A stretch of 64,000 nt of DNA. It comes from Hyphomicrobium sp. (GTDB lineage Bacteria > Pseudomonadota > Alphaproteobacteria > Rhizobiales > Hyphomicrobiaceae). The notes below the pieces were generated by a model, which did not search any database, was not told the DNA's origin, and worked only from the letters and a program-made list of their open reading frames with translations. This document shows, piece by piece, positions 28,542 through 37,305 of this stretch (its first letter is position 1; each line of letters starts with the position of its first letter). Position numbers and translations under genes: made by a program. The stretch covers positions 1 through 64,000 of the forward strand of contig JAFWGI010000002.1 of NCBI GenBank assembly GCA_017512425.1, written 5' to 3'.

Positions 28542-29401
28542 TCGCCCACGTCGCAGAAGCGTCCGAAGCAAGCGGCCGGGTTCTGCTCTGGCTGGAGCCC
28601 GATCAGATCGCGATGCCTGAAACAGCAAAAGCCGCCGTCTCGATAGCGCGCGCATATGCAGCCGATATCGAGACGCTCGTGCTCGACGCGCCGTCGGCAG
28701 GCGATGCGACCGGCGTACCGGTTGCGCACCGTTCGTTGCTCGGCAAAGCGGCGCGGCCGTCGCCCGCGGGTGACGATTTTGCAGATCAGCGCGATCATCT
28801 GGAAGCCCGGCAGTTGCGCGACGTCCACGAGATCGCATCGGGGGCCGGTGTTCGCCTGTCTCACGCGCGCGCACGCGGCGACGCCATCGATCGTCTCGCT
28901 GAATTGTGCCTCAGCCGAGGCCCGTGGAACATCATCGCGGTTTCGCGTCCGCCGTCGCCGGAGTTGCCGGGCCTGATCAGTTCTATTCTCGCCAACGTCA
29001 GCGGCGCGACCGGCGTCGTCGTTGCCGGCAGAACGGGCGCCGCGCTTTCAAACGACGTCGCCGTCATCCTCGAAGACAGTGACCGGATGCCGTCGATGTT
29101 GCGCGCCGCTGAGCGCCTGTTGCCGCCAAAAGGCCGCATACAAATTTTCATTGCAGCCGACAGCGCGGCTCAGCATGACGAGATCGACGGGCAAGCCCGC
29201 CTGCTGACGGCCGGCAACGACCGCTTTGTTCACTATCCGGCCAGCACGAGCTTCGGCATCTCGGGCGCGTTCGATTGCGAACTGTTCCGCCTTAAGCCGT
29301 CTTTCATCATCGCGCGTTTTGGCGGCGTTTTGCTTGGGCAGTCTCGCGCGCTGACGCGGCTTTTGTCGCTGACACCTGCGCCAATTCTTCTCGTCAGATA
29401 A
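28538..29401 (+). CDS. tandem universal-stress-protein-like protein coupled to the LonB-like ATPase
   Basis: The 287-residue product starts with GTG inside the stop of the preceding gene. Its pattern of alternating strands and helices looks like two universal-stress-protein folds. The first has RVLLWLEPDQIAMPETAKAA (strand 1 and helix 1) and a later helix-strand GDAIDRLAELCLSRGPWNII; the second begins DVAVILEDSDRMPSMLRAAE and ends PSFIIARFGG...TPAPILLVR. No Lon protease motif (GPSAG) is present, so it does not supply the domain missing from its partner. The fold call is an inference from pattern, not a clear family match. The gene ends 16 bases from ppk2, which is convergent. Confidence 0.5.
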   Translation: MIAHVAEASEASGRVLLWLEPDQIAMPETAKAAVSIARAYAADIETLVLDAPSAGDATGVPVAHRSLLGKAARPSPAGDDFADQRDHLEARQLRDVHEIASGAGVRLSHARARGDAIDRLAELCLSRGPWNIIAVSRPPSPELPGLISSILANVSGATGVVVAGRTGAALSNDVAVILEDSDRMPSMLRAAERLLPPKGRIQIFIAADSAAQHDEIDGQARLLTAGNDRFVHYPASTSFGISGAFDCELFRLKPSFIIARFGGVLLGQSRALTRLLSLTPAPILLVR

Positions 29402-29417
29402 GCTGCGCATCGCAGGC

Positions 29418-30389
29418 TTACGGCGTAAAGAACTCCGGTCCGGCGCCAGCAATCAGCGGATCGGCTTTGCCGATCGCGTCGAGATCGCGGCCCTCGTAGT
29501 CGAGCGCCAGCAGGACAGCGCGGATCGTCTCCAGCCGCGCGCGGCGCTGGTCGTTGGCGCGCACAACGAGCCACGGCGCAATGGTTGTATGCGTGAAACG
29601 GAACATCTCGAGCTGCGCGTGCGAGTAGTCATCGTATTTGTTCAACGCTGCGATATCGACGTCGGACAATTTCCACTGCTTGAGCGGATCGTGACGGCGT
29701 TCGTGGAACCGCTTCAATTGCATTTCGCGTCCGATCGACAGGTAGAACTTGAAAAAGCGAATACCGTCGCGCACGAGCAAGCCTTCAAATTCCGGCGCTT
29801 CACGGAGAAAAGTTGCGAGCTGGTCCGGCGTGCAGAAGCCCATGACGCGCTCGACACCAGCGCGGTTGTACCAGGAGCGGTCGAACAGAACGATTTCGCC
29901 GGCCGTAGGTAGATGCGCCGCGTAACGCTGAAAATACAGCTGCCCCCGCTCGGTTTCCGTGGGTTTGGTCAGGGCGACTGTGCGCGCGTACCGCGGATTG
30001 AGATGCTCGGCGAAAGCTTTGATGCACGAGCCTTTGCCGGCGCCGTCGCGGCCTTCGAAGAGGATGAGTATCCGCTCGCGCGCTTTCAGAACATGCATCT
30101 GCAGTTTGACGAGTTCGATCTGCAGCTTTTGCAACTGCTCCTCGAACGCTTCGCGCTTCATGCGCTTGTCATAGGGATATCCACCGGAGCGCATGGACGC
30201 GTCATCGATTGCTTTCGGCAGCTCGGGCGCGTCGAGCGAAAACCCTTTTGGAAGCGGCGTTGACGTTGGGCTTCCGGCCGCTTGCGCAGGTGCATTGGAA
30301 ACGGCCGTCGCCGGGGTCGGCGCCGGAACGGCTGCTGACGATTTCGACTGAGCCGACTTTTTGCCGTTGCCGTCTTTCGATTTCGCCAT
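29418..30389 (-). CDS. ppk2: polyphosphate kinase 2 family protein
   Basis: The 323-residue protein has a disordered Ser/Pro/Ala N-terminus of about 50 residues, then a PPK2 domain with P-loop [19 protein letters not shown], the lid region and Walker [19 protein letters not shown], plus [18 protein letters not shown] and KWKLSD-type segment [11 protein letters not shown]2 enzymes transfer phosphate between polyphosphate and nucleotides; the single-domain layout suggests class I, acting mainly on nucleoside diphosphates. It is on the opposite strand to its neighbour pair. Stress-related context with the USP-like gene is suggestive only. Confidence 0.93.
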   Translation of the reverse strand: MAKSKDGNGKKSAQSKSSAAVPAPTPATAVSNAPAQAAGSPTSTPLPKGFSLDAPELPKAIDDASMRSGGYPYDKRMKREAFEEQLQKLQIELVKLQMHVLKARERILILFEGRDGAGKGSCIKAFAEHLNPRYARTVALTKPTETERGQLYFQRYAAHLPTAGEIVLFDRSWYNRAGVERVMGFCTPDQLATFLREAPEFEGLLVRDGIRFFKFYLSIGREMQLKRFHERRHDPLKQWKLSDVDIAALNKYDDYSHAQLEMFRFTHTTIAPWLVVRANDQRRARLETIRAVLLALDYEGRDLDAIGKADPLIAGAGPEFFTP

Positions 30390-30458
30390 GACCTACGCTT
30401 TCACTCAGCTTGCTCGCCGGGAAATCCTAGCACGCCGACCAAGACGCAGTCATTTCGG

Positions 30459-30505
30459 ACCTCAAAACAAAGAAAACCGGCAGCCTCCCCCGAGAGCTGC
30501 CGGTT
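30459..30505 (-). terminator. gcrA intrinsic terminator
   Basis: AACCGGCAGC (30475-30484) pairs with GCTGCCGGTT (30496-30505). Read on the minus strand, the stem is followed by TTTTCTTTGTTTTG. It lies 54 bases beyond the gcrA stop and may also act toward the plus strand, where CTCTTTCC follows. Confidence 0.8.
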
Positions 30506-30558
30506 CTCTTTCCCCGCCGTCGCTGGAAACCCCCCGCTTCCAGCGCCGTTCGTAAATC

Positions 30559-31107
30559 TTAAGCGCGTTCCTTGAGCGCTTGCACGGCAGCCGTAATTGC
30601 GACCGGCGTTTCGACCTCGGTGCGCTCGCGGCGGCGCGGAACAGCCGGCTGGAAAGCGCGGCGTGCGTGATGTTCGCAATACGGAAGACCGACAACCTTG
30701 CTCTTGCCGCAGAAATGGAAGTCGGCCATCTGCGGATCGCCGATCGGCCAGCGGCAGCTGCACTCGGTCAGCGTCTGAATGGATTTGCGCTCGGCGAGCG
30801 GGATAACCAGCTCTTCGGCCGGCGGCACATAAGCTTCGCCTTCGAACAGTCCGCGTACGGTCGGGTTGCCTGCAACCGGATAGCGCGGCTTGGTATTTGT
30901 TGGACGTTTGATGTTGGCCATACGCTGGCGCGGACGGTGTGTTTTCAAACGGGACGTTGTGGCGCGGCCAGAGAGACCCAGGCGGTGCACTTTGCCGATA
31001 ACGGCGTTACGCGTCACGCTGCCGAGGCGACCAGCAATCTGGCTGGCGCTCAAGCCTTCCGACCAGAGCTTTCTCAAAAGCTCAACTCGTTCTTCGTTCC
31101 AAGACAT
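30559..31107 (-). CDS. gcrA: GcrA-family cell cycle regulator
   Basis: This 182-residue protein matches GcrA, which recruits sigma-70 RNA polymerase to promoters carrying methylated GANTC sites and drives S-phase genes in Caulobacter. The N-terminal helix-turn-helix reads WNEERVELLRKLWSEGLSAS then QIAGRLGSVTRNAVIGKVHRLGLSGR, the GcrA signature. A cysteine-rich C-terminal part (ECSCRWPIGDP...FCG...YCEHHA) is also family-typical. The start at 31107 has GGGAGCGA upstream; 41 further in-frame codons upstream look non-coding. Confidence 0.94.
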   Translation of the reverse strand: MSWNEERVELLRKLWSEGLSASQIAGRLGSVTRNAVIGKVHRLGLSGRATTSRLKTHRPRQRMANIKRPTNTKPRYPVAGNPTVRGLFEGEAYVPPAEELVIPLAERKSIQTLTECSCRWPIGDPQMADFHFCGKSKVVGLPYCEHHARRAFQPAVPRRRERTEVETPVAITAAVQALKERA

Positions 31108-31612
31108 CCGACGATCGCTCCCTGTCGAGCCGCGTGAAATTGCGGCGGTGCGCCCCCCGGCGCCCGCAGTCGAGTCGGCAATGATCGCGGTCTTGGTTAA
31201 GCGCGCGCAGACAAGCGCGCGGCGAGCCAAGGGACACAGATCCCCGCCGGGTACAAACGCATGAACATTGGAGACGCAAACAAACGTGCCGGGAGACGCG
31301 GACGCTCGCTACAGGAGCGTCCTAGGGCACGGTTGGACCTACATACAATCGAGAGGGGTGCCAAAAAGCTAAGCGTGCACCGCCACATCTCGTGGGCCAA
31401 CAAAGGTAAATTACTACAGGCTGAATCCCGCCTACAAGGCGAGCTTTACTTTTAATTAGGCATTGACAGGGAGACGTTGCCGGGACGCCACAGAATGATT
31501 CGAGTCGTGGATATGTCTCAAACCGGGTTGACGATCGACGTGCCTTCTCCCGCACCCCGCGTCCTGCTGCGCTAGAAGGCCGTAAATACGCGGGTTTACT
31601 CCGCCGATCGCG
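31108..31612. other. gcrA-argD intergenic region with GANTC sites
   Basis: About 500 bases without a convincing gene lie between the divergent gcrA and argD. Four GANTC sites, targets of the CcrM methylase, occur at 31172-31176, 31423-31427, 31497-31501 and 31502-31506, the last two abutting. TTGACA at 31463 has no good -10 at normal spacing. This could hold cell-cycle-timed promoters for either gene. Confidence 0.4.
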
Positions 31613-31641
31613 TTGACAGTGTCACGGTGTACCAGTAATTA
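31613..31641 (+). promoter_or_regulatory. near-consensus promoter upstream of argD
   Basis: TTGACA (31613-31618), a 17-base spacer and TAATTA (31636-31641) form a strong sigma-70 promoter. TGACAGTGTCA (31614-31624), a perfect 11-base palindrome, overlaps the -35 box and could be an operator. Transcription should start near 31648. Confidence 0.65.
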
Positions 31642-31652
31642 GAGACTTCGCG

Positions 31653-31676
31653 GCCGCCAGAAATTGGCGGCTTTTT
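31653..31676 (+). terminator. intrinsic terminator between the argD promoter and argD
   Basis: GCCGCCA (31653-31659) pairs with TGGCGGC (31665-31671) around GAAAT, then TTTTT. It lies 5-30 bases after the predicted argD transcription start and 30 bases before the argD ATG. It may be an attenuator, or the end of a short RNA transcribed from further upstream. Confidence 0.65.
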
Positions 31677-31705
31677 GATTTTCTGCACGGGGACGCGCGC
31701 TCTCA

Positions 31706-32956
31706 ATGTCAGGGTCCAATGCGGTGCAAGCGGGACAAATTCCGGGCGCCGCCACCTCGAAGGGCAAATCTCAAGACGCCGTGATGGGCACCTATGGCCG
31801 TCAGGACGTCGTTTTCGCGCGCGGCGAAGGTTCGTGGGTCTATACAACTTCAGGCGACAAGTACCTGGATTTCGGCTCCGGCGTCGCCGTCAACGCCCTC
31901 GGCCACGCCCACCCGCGGTTGATTGCGGCGCTGACTGCGCAAGCACAATCGCTGTGGCACACCTCGAACCTCTATCGCGTCGCTGGCCAGGAGACGTTGG
32001 CCGGCCGGCTGACCGAACTGACGTTCGCCGATCGTGTTTTCTTCTGTAATTCCGGCGCAGAGGCCTGCGAGGGCGCGATCAAAATTGCGCGCCGCTATCA
32101 GTTCGTCGCCGGTCATCCCGAGCGCTGGCGCATCATTACCTTCCGCGGTGCTTTCCACGGACGCACGCTGGCGACGTTGGCTGCGGGTGGCAACGAGAAA
32201 TATCTTGAAGGTTTTGGCCACGCGGCCGATGGCTTCGATCTGGTCGCGTTCGGCGATCTCGACGCCGTCGCGGCCGCTATCGGCGATGAGACGGCGGCGA
32301 TCATGGTCGAGCCGATCCAAGGCGAGGGTGGTGCACGCCTCGCGCCGCCGGAGTTTCTCGCCGGCCTACGCGAACTCTGCGATCAACACGGCTTGTTGCT
32401 CGTGCTCGATGAAGTTCAAACCGGCATCGGCCGTACCGGCAAACTGTTCGCGTACGAATGGGTGGGGATCACGCCTGACGTCATGGCGATCGCCAAGGGT
32501 CTCGGCGGTGGCTTCCCGGTCGGCGCTGTGTTGGCGACCGCTGAAGCAGCCAAGGGGATGACGCCCGGCACGCACGGCTCGACATTCGGCGGCAACCCGC
32601 TTGCGATGTCGGTCGCGAACGAAGTCGTCGCCATCGTTACCGAGCCGGGCTTCTTGGATGAGGTCAATGCGCGTGCGCTTCGGCTCAAGCAGGGTTTGGC
32701 GCGCATCAAAGATACGCATCCCGATCTCGTCGAAGACTTGCGTGGCGCCGGTCTGCTGACGGGCCTGAAACTGAAGCCGAACGTTCAGCCGGCAGATGTC
32801 GTCAAAGCTGCATCGGCCGAAAATCTTCTGCTCGTCGGCGCAGGCGATAACACTGTACGCGTCCTGCCGCCGTTGAACGTCACCGATGCCGACCTTGCGG
32901 ACGGTGTCGAGCGCCTGTCGCGGGCACTGACGCGCGTTGCTAAAACTATAACCTGA
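31706..32956 (+). CDS. argD: acetylornithine aminotransferase
   Basis: The 416-residue PLP enzyme of subgroup II aminotransferases converts N-acetylglutamate semialdehyde to N-acetylornithine (and may serve the dap pathway as succinyl-DAP aminotransferase). Seen: [70 protein letters not shown] and the Schiff-base lysine in [14 protein letters not shown], then [12 protein letters not shown]. The Ser/Gly-rich first 20 residues look flexible. First gene of an argD-argF-hslO run with gaps of 26 and 24 bases. Confidence 0.95.
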   Translation: MSGSNAVQAGQIPGAATSKGKSQDAVMGTYGRQDVVFARGEGSWVYTTSGDKYLDFGSGVAVNALGHAHPRLIAALTAQAQSLWHTSNLYRVAGQETLAGRLTELTFADRVFFCNSGAEACEGAIKIARRYQFVAGHPERWRIITFRGAFHGRTLATLAAGGNEKYLEGFGHAADGFDLVAFGDLDAVAAAIGDETAAIMVEPIQGEGGARLAPPEFLAGLRELCDQHGLLLVLDEVQTGIGRTGKLFAYEWVGITPDVMAIAKGLGGGFPVGAVLATAEAAKGMTPGTHGSTFGGNPLAMSVANEVVAIVTEPGFLDEVNARALRLKQGLARIKDTHPDLVEDLRGAGLLTGLKLKPNVQPADVVKAASAENLLLVGAGDNTVRVLPPLNVTDADLADGVERLSRALTRVAKTIT

Positions 32957-32982
32957 CCTCAGCCAACCGAAGCGTTGACCTC

Positions 32983-33915
32983 ATGGCCTCAAAATCATCT
33001 CCCCGGCATTTCATCGATATCGCTGATCTCGACAGCAAGACGCTGCGCCGGATCATCGACGCGGCGCACGCGATGAAAAAGGCTGGCAAGCGCGTGCCGC
33101 CGGCGCTGCGTCCCAAAGGCATCGAAGACGCCAGCCTCGTGATGATCTTTGAAAAGCCGTCGACGCGGACCCGCGTGTCGTTCGACATCGCGATGCGTCA
33201 GCTCGGCGGTGAATCTCTGTCGCTGAACCACACCGATTTGCAACTCGGTCGCGGTGAATCCGTTGCCGATACGGCGCGCGTGCTCTCCCGCTACGCCGAC
33301 GCCATCATGATACGCGCCAACGCGCACGCGACCGTCCTCGGCCTCGCCGAGCACGCCACGATCCCGGTCATCAACGGGCTGACCGAAAAGAGCCATCCGT
33401 GTCAGATCATGGCGGATATTCAGACGTTTGAAGAGCATTTGGGCAATATCAAAGGCCGCACGATTGCCTGGGTCGGCGATGGCAACAACGTTGCGGTCTC
33501 GTGGATGCACGCGGCTGCGCGGTTCGGCTTCATGCTGCGTTTGGCATGCCCAAAGTCGCTGTTCCCGGAAGACGAAGCATTGGAATGGGCGCGCACCGAA
33601 AAGGCGGCGGTCGCCGTGAGTGATGATCCTGAAAAGGCCGTGCGTGGTGCTGATTGCGTTGTCACCGACACCTGGGTGTCGATGGGCCAGTCGGATGCCG
33701 CCAAACGCAAGAAGTTGCTCGCCCCGTTCGCCGTCGACGCCAAGCTCATGGGCAAAGCGGCCAAGGGCGCGATCTTCATGCATTGTCTGCCCGCCTACCG
33801 CGGCCATGAAGTATCGGCAGATGTGATTGACGGTCCTCAATCGGTGATCTGGGACGAAGCCGAGAACCGCCTGCACGCACAAAAAGCCATTCTGGCGTGG
33901 TGCCTCGGAGCGTAA
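32983..33915 (+). CDS. argF: ornithine carbamoyltransferase
   Basis: The 310-residue protein makes citrulline from ornithine and carbamoyl phosphate. Family signatures are FEKPSTRTRVSFD (carbamoyl phosphate site), HPCQIMADIQTFEEH, the ornithine-binding segment DTWVSMGQ and HCLPAYRGHEVSADV with the catalytic cysteine. Length is standard. It follows argD by 26 bases and precedes hslO. Confidence 0.96.
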   Translation: MASKSSPRHFIDIADLDSKTLRRIIDAAHAMKKAGKRVPPALRPKGIEDASLVMIFEKPSTRTRVSFDIAMRQLGGESLSLNHTDLQLGRGESVADTARVLSRYADAIMIRANAHATVLGLAEHATIPVINGLTEKSHPCQIMADIQTFEEHLGNIKGRTIAWVGDGNNVAVSWMHAAARFGFMLRLACPKSLFPEDEALEWARTEKAAVAVSDDPEKAVRGADCVVTDTWVSMGQSDAAKRKKLLAPFAVDAKLMGKAAKGAIFMHCLPAYRGHEVSADVIDGPQSVIWDEAENRLHAQKAILAWCLGA

Positions 33916-33939
33916 ACTCGGCTCTAGTGAGGCCCCCAC

Positions 33940-34917
33940 ATGGCTGCACCCGTCACGCATCTGAATTTGCCGGTGGACGATTGCGTGATCACCTTTCGCA
34001 CCGATGTCTCGGGCGTGAAGGGCCGTCTCGTTCGCCTTGGTCCAATCAGTCACGCAATCATTGCAGCGCACGCGCTGCCGACGGAGGCGGCTGCGTTTCT
34101 TGGCGAGATTATCGTTCTGGCAGCCCTTGCCGGATCGGTGCTGCAAGATACCGGCAACATCGCCGTCCAAACGAAAACCGATGGACTCGTTTCGGTATTG
34201 TACGCCGATTGCGAGGCACCCGGGCGCTTGCGGGGCTATGCGCGTGCCGACACCGGCTCGCTGCAGGCATTGAGCGACGCCGGTGAAACGCCCGCGCGTA
34301 CGCGCCTCATAGGGCAGGGGCATCTCGCCTTGACGTTCGAAGCCGGCGGTGATTCCGAGCGCTATCAGGGCGTGATCGCTTTCGACGGCGGCACGCTTGC
34401 AGACGGCGCAGCGCGCTATTTCGAACAGCGCGAAGCACTTCCAACATTCGTGCGCGCCGCGGCGGCCCAGCACTATGCCGCCGCGAGTGCCGCCAGCGCG
34501 GCCGGCCCTCAATGGCGATGCGGCGGCATCATGATCCAGTATCCCGATGGACGGCTCGACGGTAGCGGCCATCTGGACGGCGCTTCGGACGATGATCCGC
34601 AAGATGATCCATGGCAGCGCGTGCGCGTGCTGACGGAGACCGTCGAAGACCACGAACTGCTCGACCCGAATCTTACGGCCGAGCAGCTATTGCTGCGACT
34701 TTATCATGAGGAAGGCGTGATCATCGAGCGCGTTACGCCGCTCGTCACCTACTGCAAATGCTCGCGTGAGAAAATCACGAACGTCTTGGCAACGTTCAAT
34801 GACGACGACATTCGAGATATGTCCGACGACAACGGGCAGATCACAGTGACGTGCGAGTTCTGCGCAAAAAGTTACGCGTTCGCCGCTGAAAGCGTCGCTA
34901 AACGGCAGGCAGAGTGA
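33940..34917 (+). CDS. hslO: redox-regulated chaperone Hsp33
   Basis: The 325-residue chaperone is activated by oxidation and heat through its zinc centre. The C-terminal redox switch is present as YCKCSREK and CEFCAKSY (CxC...CxxC). The N-terminal domain shows the typical VSGVKGRLVRLGP region and the core LAGSVLQDTGNIAVQTKTDG. Cotranscription with argD-argF is expected from the 24-base gap; this link is seen in many Hyphomicrobiales. Convergent with the lipoprotein gene, 6 bases apart. Confidence 0.94.
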   Translation: MAAPVTHLNLPVDDCVITFRTDVSGVKGRLVRLGPISHAIIAAHALPTEAAAFLGEIIVLAALAGSVLQDTGNIAVQTKTDGLVSVLYADCEAPGRLRGYARADTGSLQALSDAGETPARTRLIGQGHLALTFEAGGDSERYQGVIAFDGGTLADGAARYFEQREALPTFVRAAAAQHYAAASAASAAGPQWRCGGIMIQYPDGRLDGSGHLDGASDDDPQDDPWQRVRVLTETVEDHELLDPNLTAEQLLLRLYHEEGVIIERVTPLVTYCKCSREKITNVLATFNDDDIRDMSDDNGQITVTCEFCAKSYAFAAESVAKRQAE

Positions 34918-34923
34918 CGTCCG

Positions 34924-35451
34924 CTATCGGCGAAGAATCTTGTCGCTGCCGTTCTTCTCGCGCGGATCGCCACTTTCCGGCGCCTTGCCCGACGTATCGT
35001 ATTCGGTTTTCGAGCGCGCGCCGGCGACCTGTGCCCCGCTCAGCGAGCATGTATTGCCAGTGTCCATAAGCTTGAACGCCGGATTGGGCTTGTCGACGAA
35101 CTCGGCGCGGGTGACCTTGCCGTCGTTATTGGCGTCGAAGTAATCGTGGCTTGCCGTCTCGAACATGCGGTCGGTTTTGATGATCTCGCTCCACTCGGTC
35201 TTATCGAGTGCGTCATCGCGCGATGCGTCTGCCGCGTTGAACAGTTCCGTCGCGTATGCCTTCCATTCGTCGCACGTCACCGTGTTATCGCGGTTGCGGT
35301 CCCAGCTGCCCGCGGCCATCAAGAACACGCGGTCTGTCGCAGAGACTTTGTTTCCGGTGATCGACCCGATGGACGCCATCGGCGACGACGAGCACGCGGC
35401 GAGCCACAGGGCGGCAGCTAAAGCGGTTGTGGTGGCGAGTGCGCGCAACAT
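34924..35451 (-). CDS. EF-hand lipoprotein
   Basis: The 175-residue product has a lipoprotein signal (ALAAALWLAAC, lipobox LAAC) and three EF-hand-like loops: DRNRDNTVTCDEW, DASRDDALDKTEW and DANNDGKVTRAEF. The acidic ligand spacing fits calcium binding. The mature protein would be anchored in the periplasm or outer membrane. The C-terminus (SGKAPESGDPREKNGSDKILR) is disordered. The start at 35451 gives a proper signal; the frame is open further upstream. Function unknown. Confidence 0.78.
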   Translation of the reverse strand: MLRALATTTALAAALWLAACSSSPMASIGSITGNKVSATDRVFLMAAGSWDRNRDNTVTCDEWKAYATELFNAADASRDDALDKTEWSEIIKTDRMFETASHDYFDANNDGKVTRAEFVDKPNPAFKLMDTGNTCSLSGAQVAGARSKTEYDTSGKAPESGDPREKNGSDKILRR

Positions 35452-35655
35452 GATGTGTTGTCTCGTTGTTAAGCGGCTCAAAATTGATTCTGAGGTCACT
35501 TCGTAGCCGTCAAAATGCGTCGGGCACACGGCGAAGGCTCATTTTCCCTTGGAATAGTTTATTCGCTACACGCTCTGTCGCCCAAGTGTCACAGCCGAAA
35601 TAGCGTCTAACGACTTCAATTTGCACGACTTTGATCGTTTCGCGCGCGCTTATCG

Positions 35656-36816
35656 TCAGGCTTCGGCCCAATCGCCCAGTCGCTTCAGGAAACCCATGCA
35701 TTTGGCGATTTCGCTGATCGCGATCCACTCGTTGGCGGTGTGTGCCTGCGCAATATCCCCCGGGCCGCAGACGATCGATTGCGATCCCGCCTCCTGGAAC
35801 AGCCCGGCTTCGGTGGCATACGAGACGGCGTGCGTCTTGTTTTGACCAGCAAGTTTCAATGCGAGTGCCACAACCTCCGACTCGCCGCCGACGCCGAACG
35901 GCGGCACGTTGTTGGCGCGCACAATCGAGATGTCGGCTTCCGGTGCGATGAGGCGCATCTCGGGCAAGCACACGGTCTCGGCATACGTTTTTACGCGGCG
36001 CTCGATGGCGTCGACATCGAGGCCCGGTACCGAGCGCACATCAAAACCGAAGCGGCACGTTACAGGCACGATGTTTGTCGCCGTGCCGCCGTCGATCTTC
36101 GTAACCTGCAACGTCGCATACGGCGGCTCGAAGCGATCGTTGCGTGCGATAACTTTCATCTCCGCTTCGATGCGCTCAAGTTCCGCGATCAATCGCGTCG
36201 CGTAACGGATGGCGTTGACGCCGATGTGCGACATGCTCGAGTGTGCGGCACGGCCCGTCACTTCGACGTTCCAGCGCACAGGCCCTTTGTGTGCATCGAC
36301 CACCATCATGGACGTCGGCTCGCCGACGATCGTCAGGCGCGGCAAGGGTAGGCTCTGGCCGAATTCGGCGATCATCGGACGCACGCCTAGACAGCCGATT
36401 TCTTCGTCATACGAAAACGCGATGTGGATCGGCGTTTTGAGCTTCCGTGCTTTGTAGTCAGGTACGCTAGCGAGTACGCAGGCCAGGAAGCCTTTCATAT
36501 CGGCGGTGCCGCGGCCGTAATAGCGGTCATCCGCACAGCGCAGAACAAACGGATCGCTGTCCCACGCCTGCCCGTCGACGGGGACGACATCGGTATGACC
36601 CGACAACGCAACGCCTGCGATATCGTCAGGCCCGATCGTCGCGAAAAGGCAGGCTTTGCCGCCTTCGGGCGCGGGAATGCGGGTGGAAACGATGCCCTGG
36701 CCGCGCAGATAGTCTTCGACGAACGCGATCAGCGCCAGATTGCTTTTGTGGCTCGTCGTATCGAATGCAACGAGCTGTGCCAGCAAGTCTTCCGGCGTGG
36801 TGGTGGGGCCGTTCAT
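35656..36816 (-). CDS. argE: acetylornithine deacetylase
   Basis: This 386-residue M20-family metallohydrolase removes acetyl from N-acetylornithine. Zinc ligands are visible in ALSGHTDVVPVDGQAW (His-x-Asp), YGRGTADMKGFLA, FSYDEEIGCLG (catalytic Glu) and the C-terminal CGPGDIAQAHTANEW. Together with argD, argF and argH it gives a near-complete arginine pathway in this window. It is last in the metZ-apaG-argE unit, 15 bases after apaG. The 204 bases between it and the EF-hand gene show nothing notable. Confidence 0.93.
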   Translation of the reverse strand: MNGPTTTPEDLLAQLVAFDTTSHKSNLALIAFVEDYLRGQGIVSTRIPAPEGGKACLFATIGPDDIAGVALSGHTDVVPVDGQAWDSDPFVLRCADDRYYGRGTADMKGFLACVLASVPDYKARKLKTPIHIAFSYDEEIGCLGVRPMIAEFGQSLPLPRLTIVGEPTSMMVVDAHKGPVRWNVEVTGRAAHSSMSHIGVNAIRYATRLIAELERIEAEMKVIARNDRFEPPYATLQVTKIDGGTATNIVPVTCRFGFDVRSVPGLDVDAIERRVKTYAETVCLPEMRLIAPEADISIVRANNVPPFGVGGESEVVALALKLAGQNKTHAVSYATEAGLFQEAGSQSIVCGPGDIAQAHTANEWIAISEIAKCMGFLKRLGDWAEA

Positions 36817-36831
36817 GGGATGTCCGCGCGA

Positions 36832-37284
36832 TCAATTCATGCTGCGCTGGGTATAGGGACTGTCGAGCGAAAACGCCGGGATCGCGACGTCGAACAGCGT
36901 GCCGGCTTCGTCTGCCATTTGATAGCTGCCGACCATGATGCCTTGTGGTGTCTTCAACGGACAGCCCGACGTGTAATTGAACGATTCGCCTGGAGGTATC
37001 GTCGGCGTCTGGCCGACGACGCCCGGTCCGCGCACTTCTTCCGTGCGGCCGAGGCCGTCGGTGATCCGCCACGTCCGGGTTTTGAGTTGAACCGCCTCCG
37101 CGCCGTCGTTGCTGATCTCGACTTCGTAGGACCAGACAAAATGGCTGTCTTCCGGCGACGACTGATCATCGAGATATTTCGGCTCGACGCGAATGCGGAT
37201 GCCGCGCGTCACGGCTTCGTAGGCGTGTGGGACGACGTCTTTTGAAGCTTTCTTGCGCGACACGGCCGGAGTGCTCTTCTTCAT
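36832..37284 (-). CDS. apaG: ApaG family protein
   Basis: The 150-residue protein is made of a fibronectin-III-like beta sandwich. ApaG hallmarks: YEAVTRGIRIRVEPKYLDD, FVWSYEVEISNDG, LKTRTWRITDGLG, VRGPGVVGQTPTIPPGESF and MVGSYQMADEAG. Described historically as a Co2+/Mg2+ efflux-associated protein, its true role is unclear. The N-terminal 18 residues are Lys-rich. It sits between metZ and argE, with gaps of 21 and 15 bases. Confidence 0.93.
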   Translation of the reverse strand: MKKSTPAVSRKKASKDVVPHAYEAVTRGIRIRVEPKYLDDQSSPEDSHFVWSYEVEISNDGAEAVQLKTRTWRITDGLGRTEEVRGPGVVGQTPTIPPGESFNYTSGCPLKTPQGIMVGSYQMADEAGTLFDVAIPAFSLDSPYTQRSMN

Positions 37285-37305
37285 GCGATTGCAACGATCT
37301 CTATT

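Noticed and set aside
26850..28874. A 674-codon minus-strand ORF opposite the LonB-like gene
   Set aside because: Arg-rich translation with no family features; it crosses the boundary of two coupled plus-strand genes.
28538..29401. The USP-like gene as the split-off Lon protease domain
   Set aside because: No catalytic Ser motif of the GPSAG type or partner Lys context is visible.
29418..31107. ppk2, gcrA and the ATPase/USP pair as one stress operon
   Set aside because: The pair is on the plus strand, ppk2 and gcrA on the minus strand, and gcrA has its own terminator.
32995..34653. A 552-codon minus-strand ORF across argF and hslO
   Set aside because: Antisense shadow; both plus-strand genes are certain.
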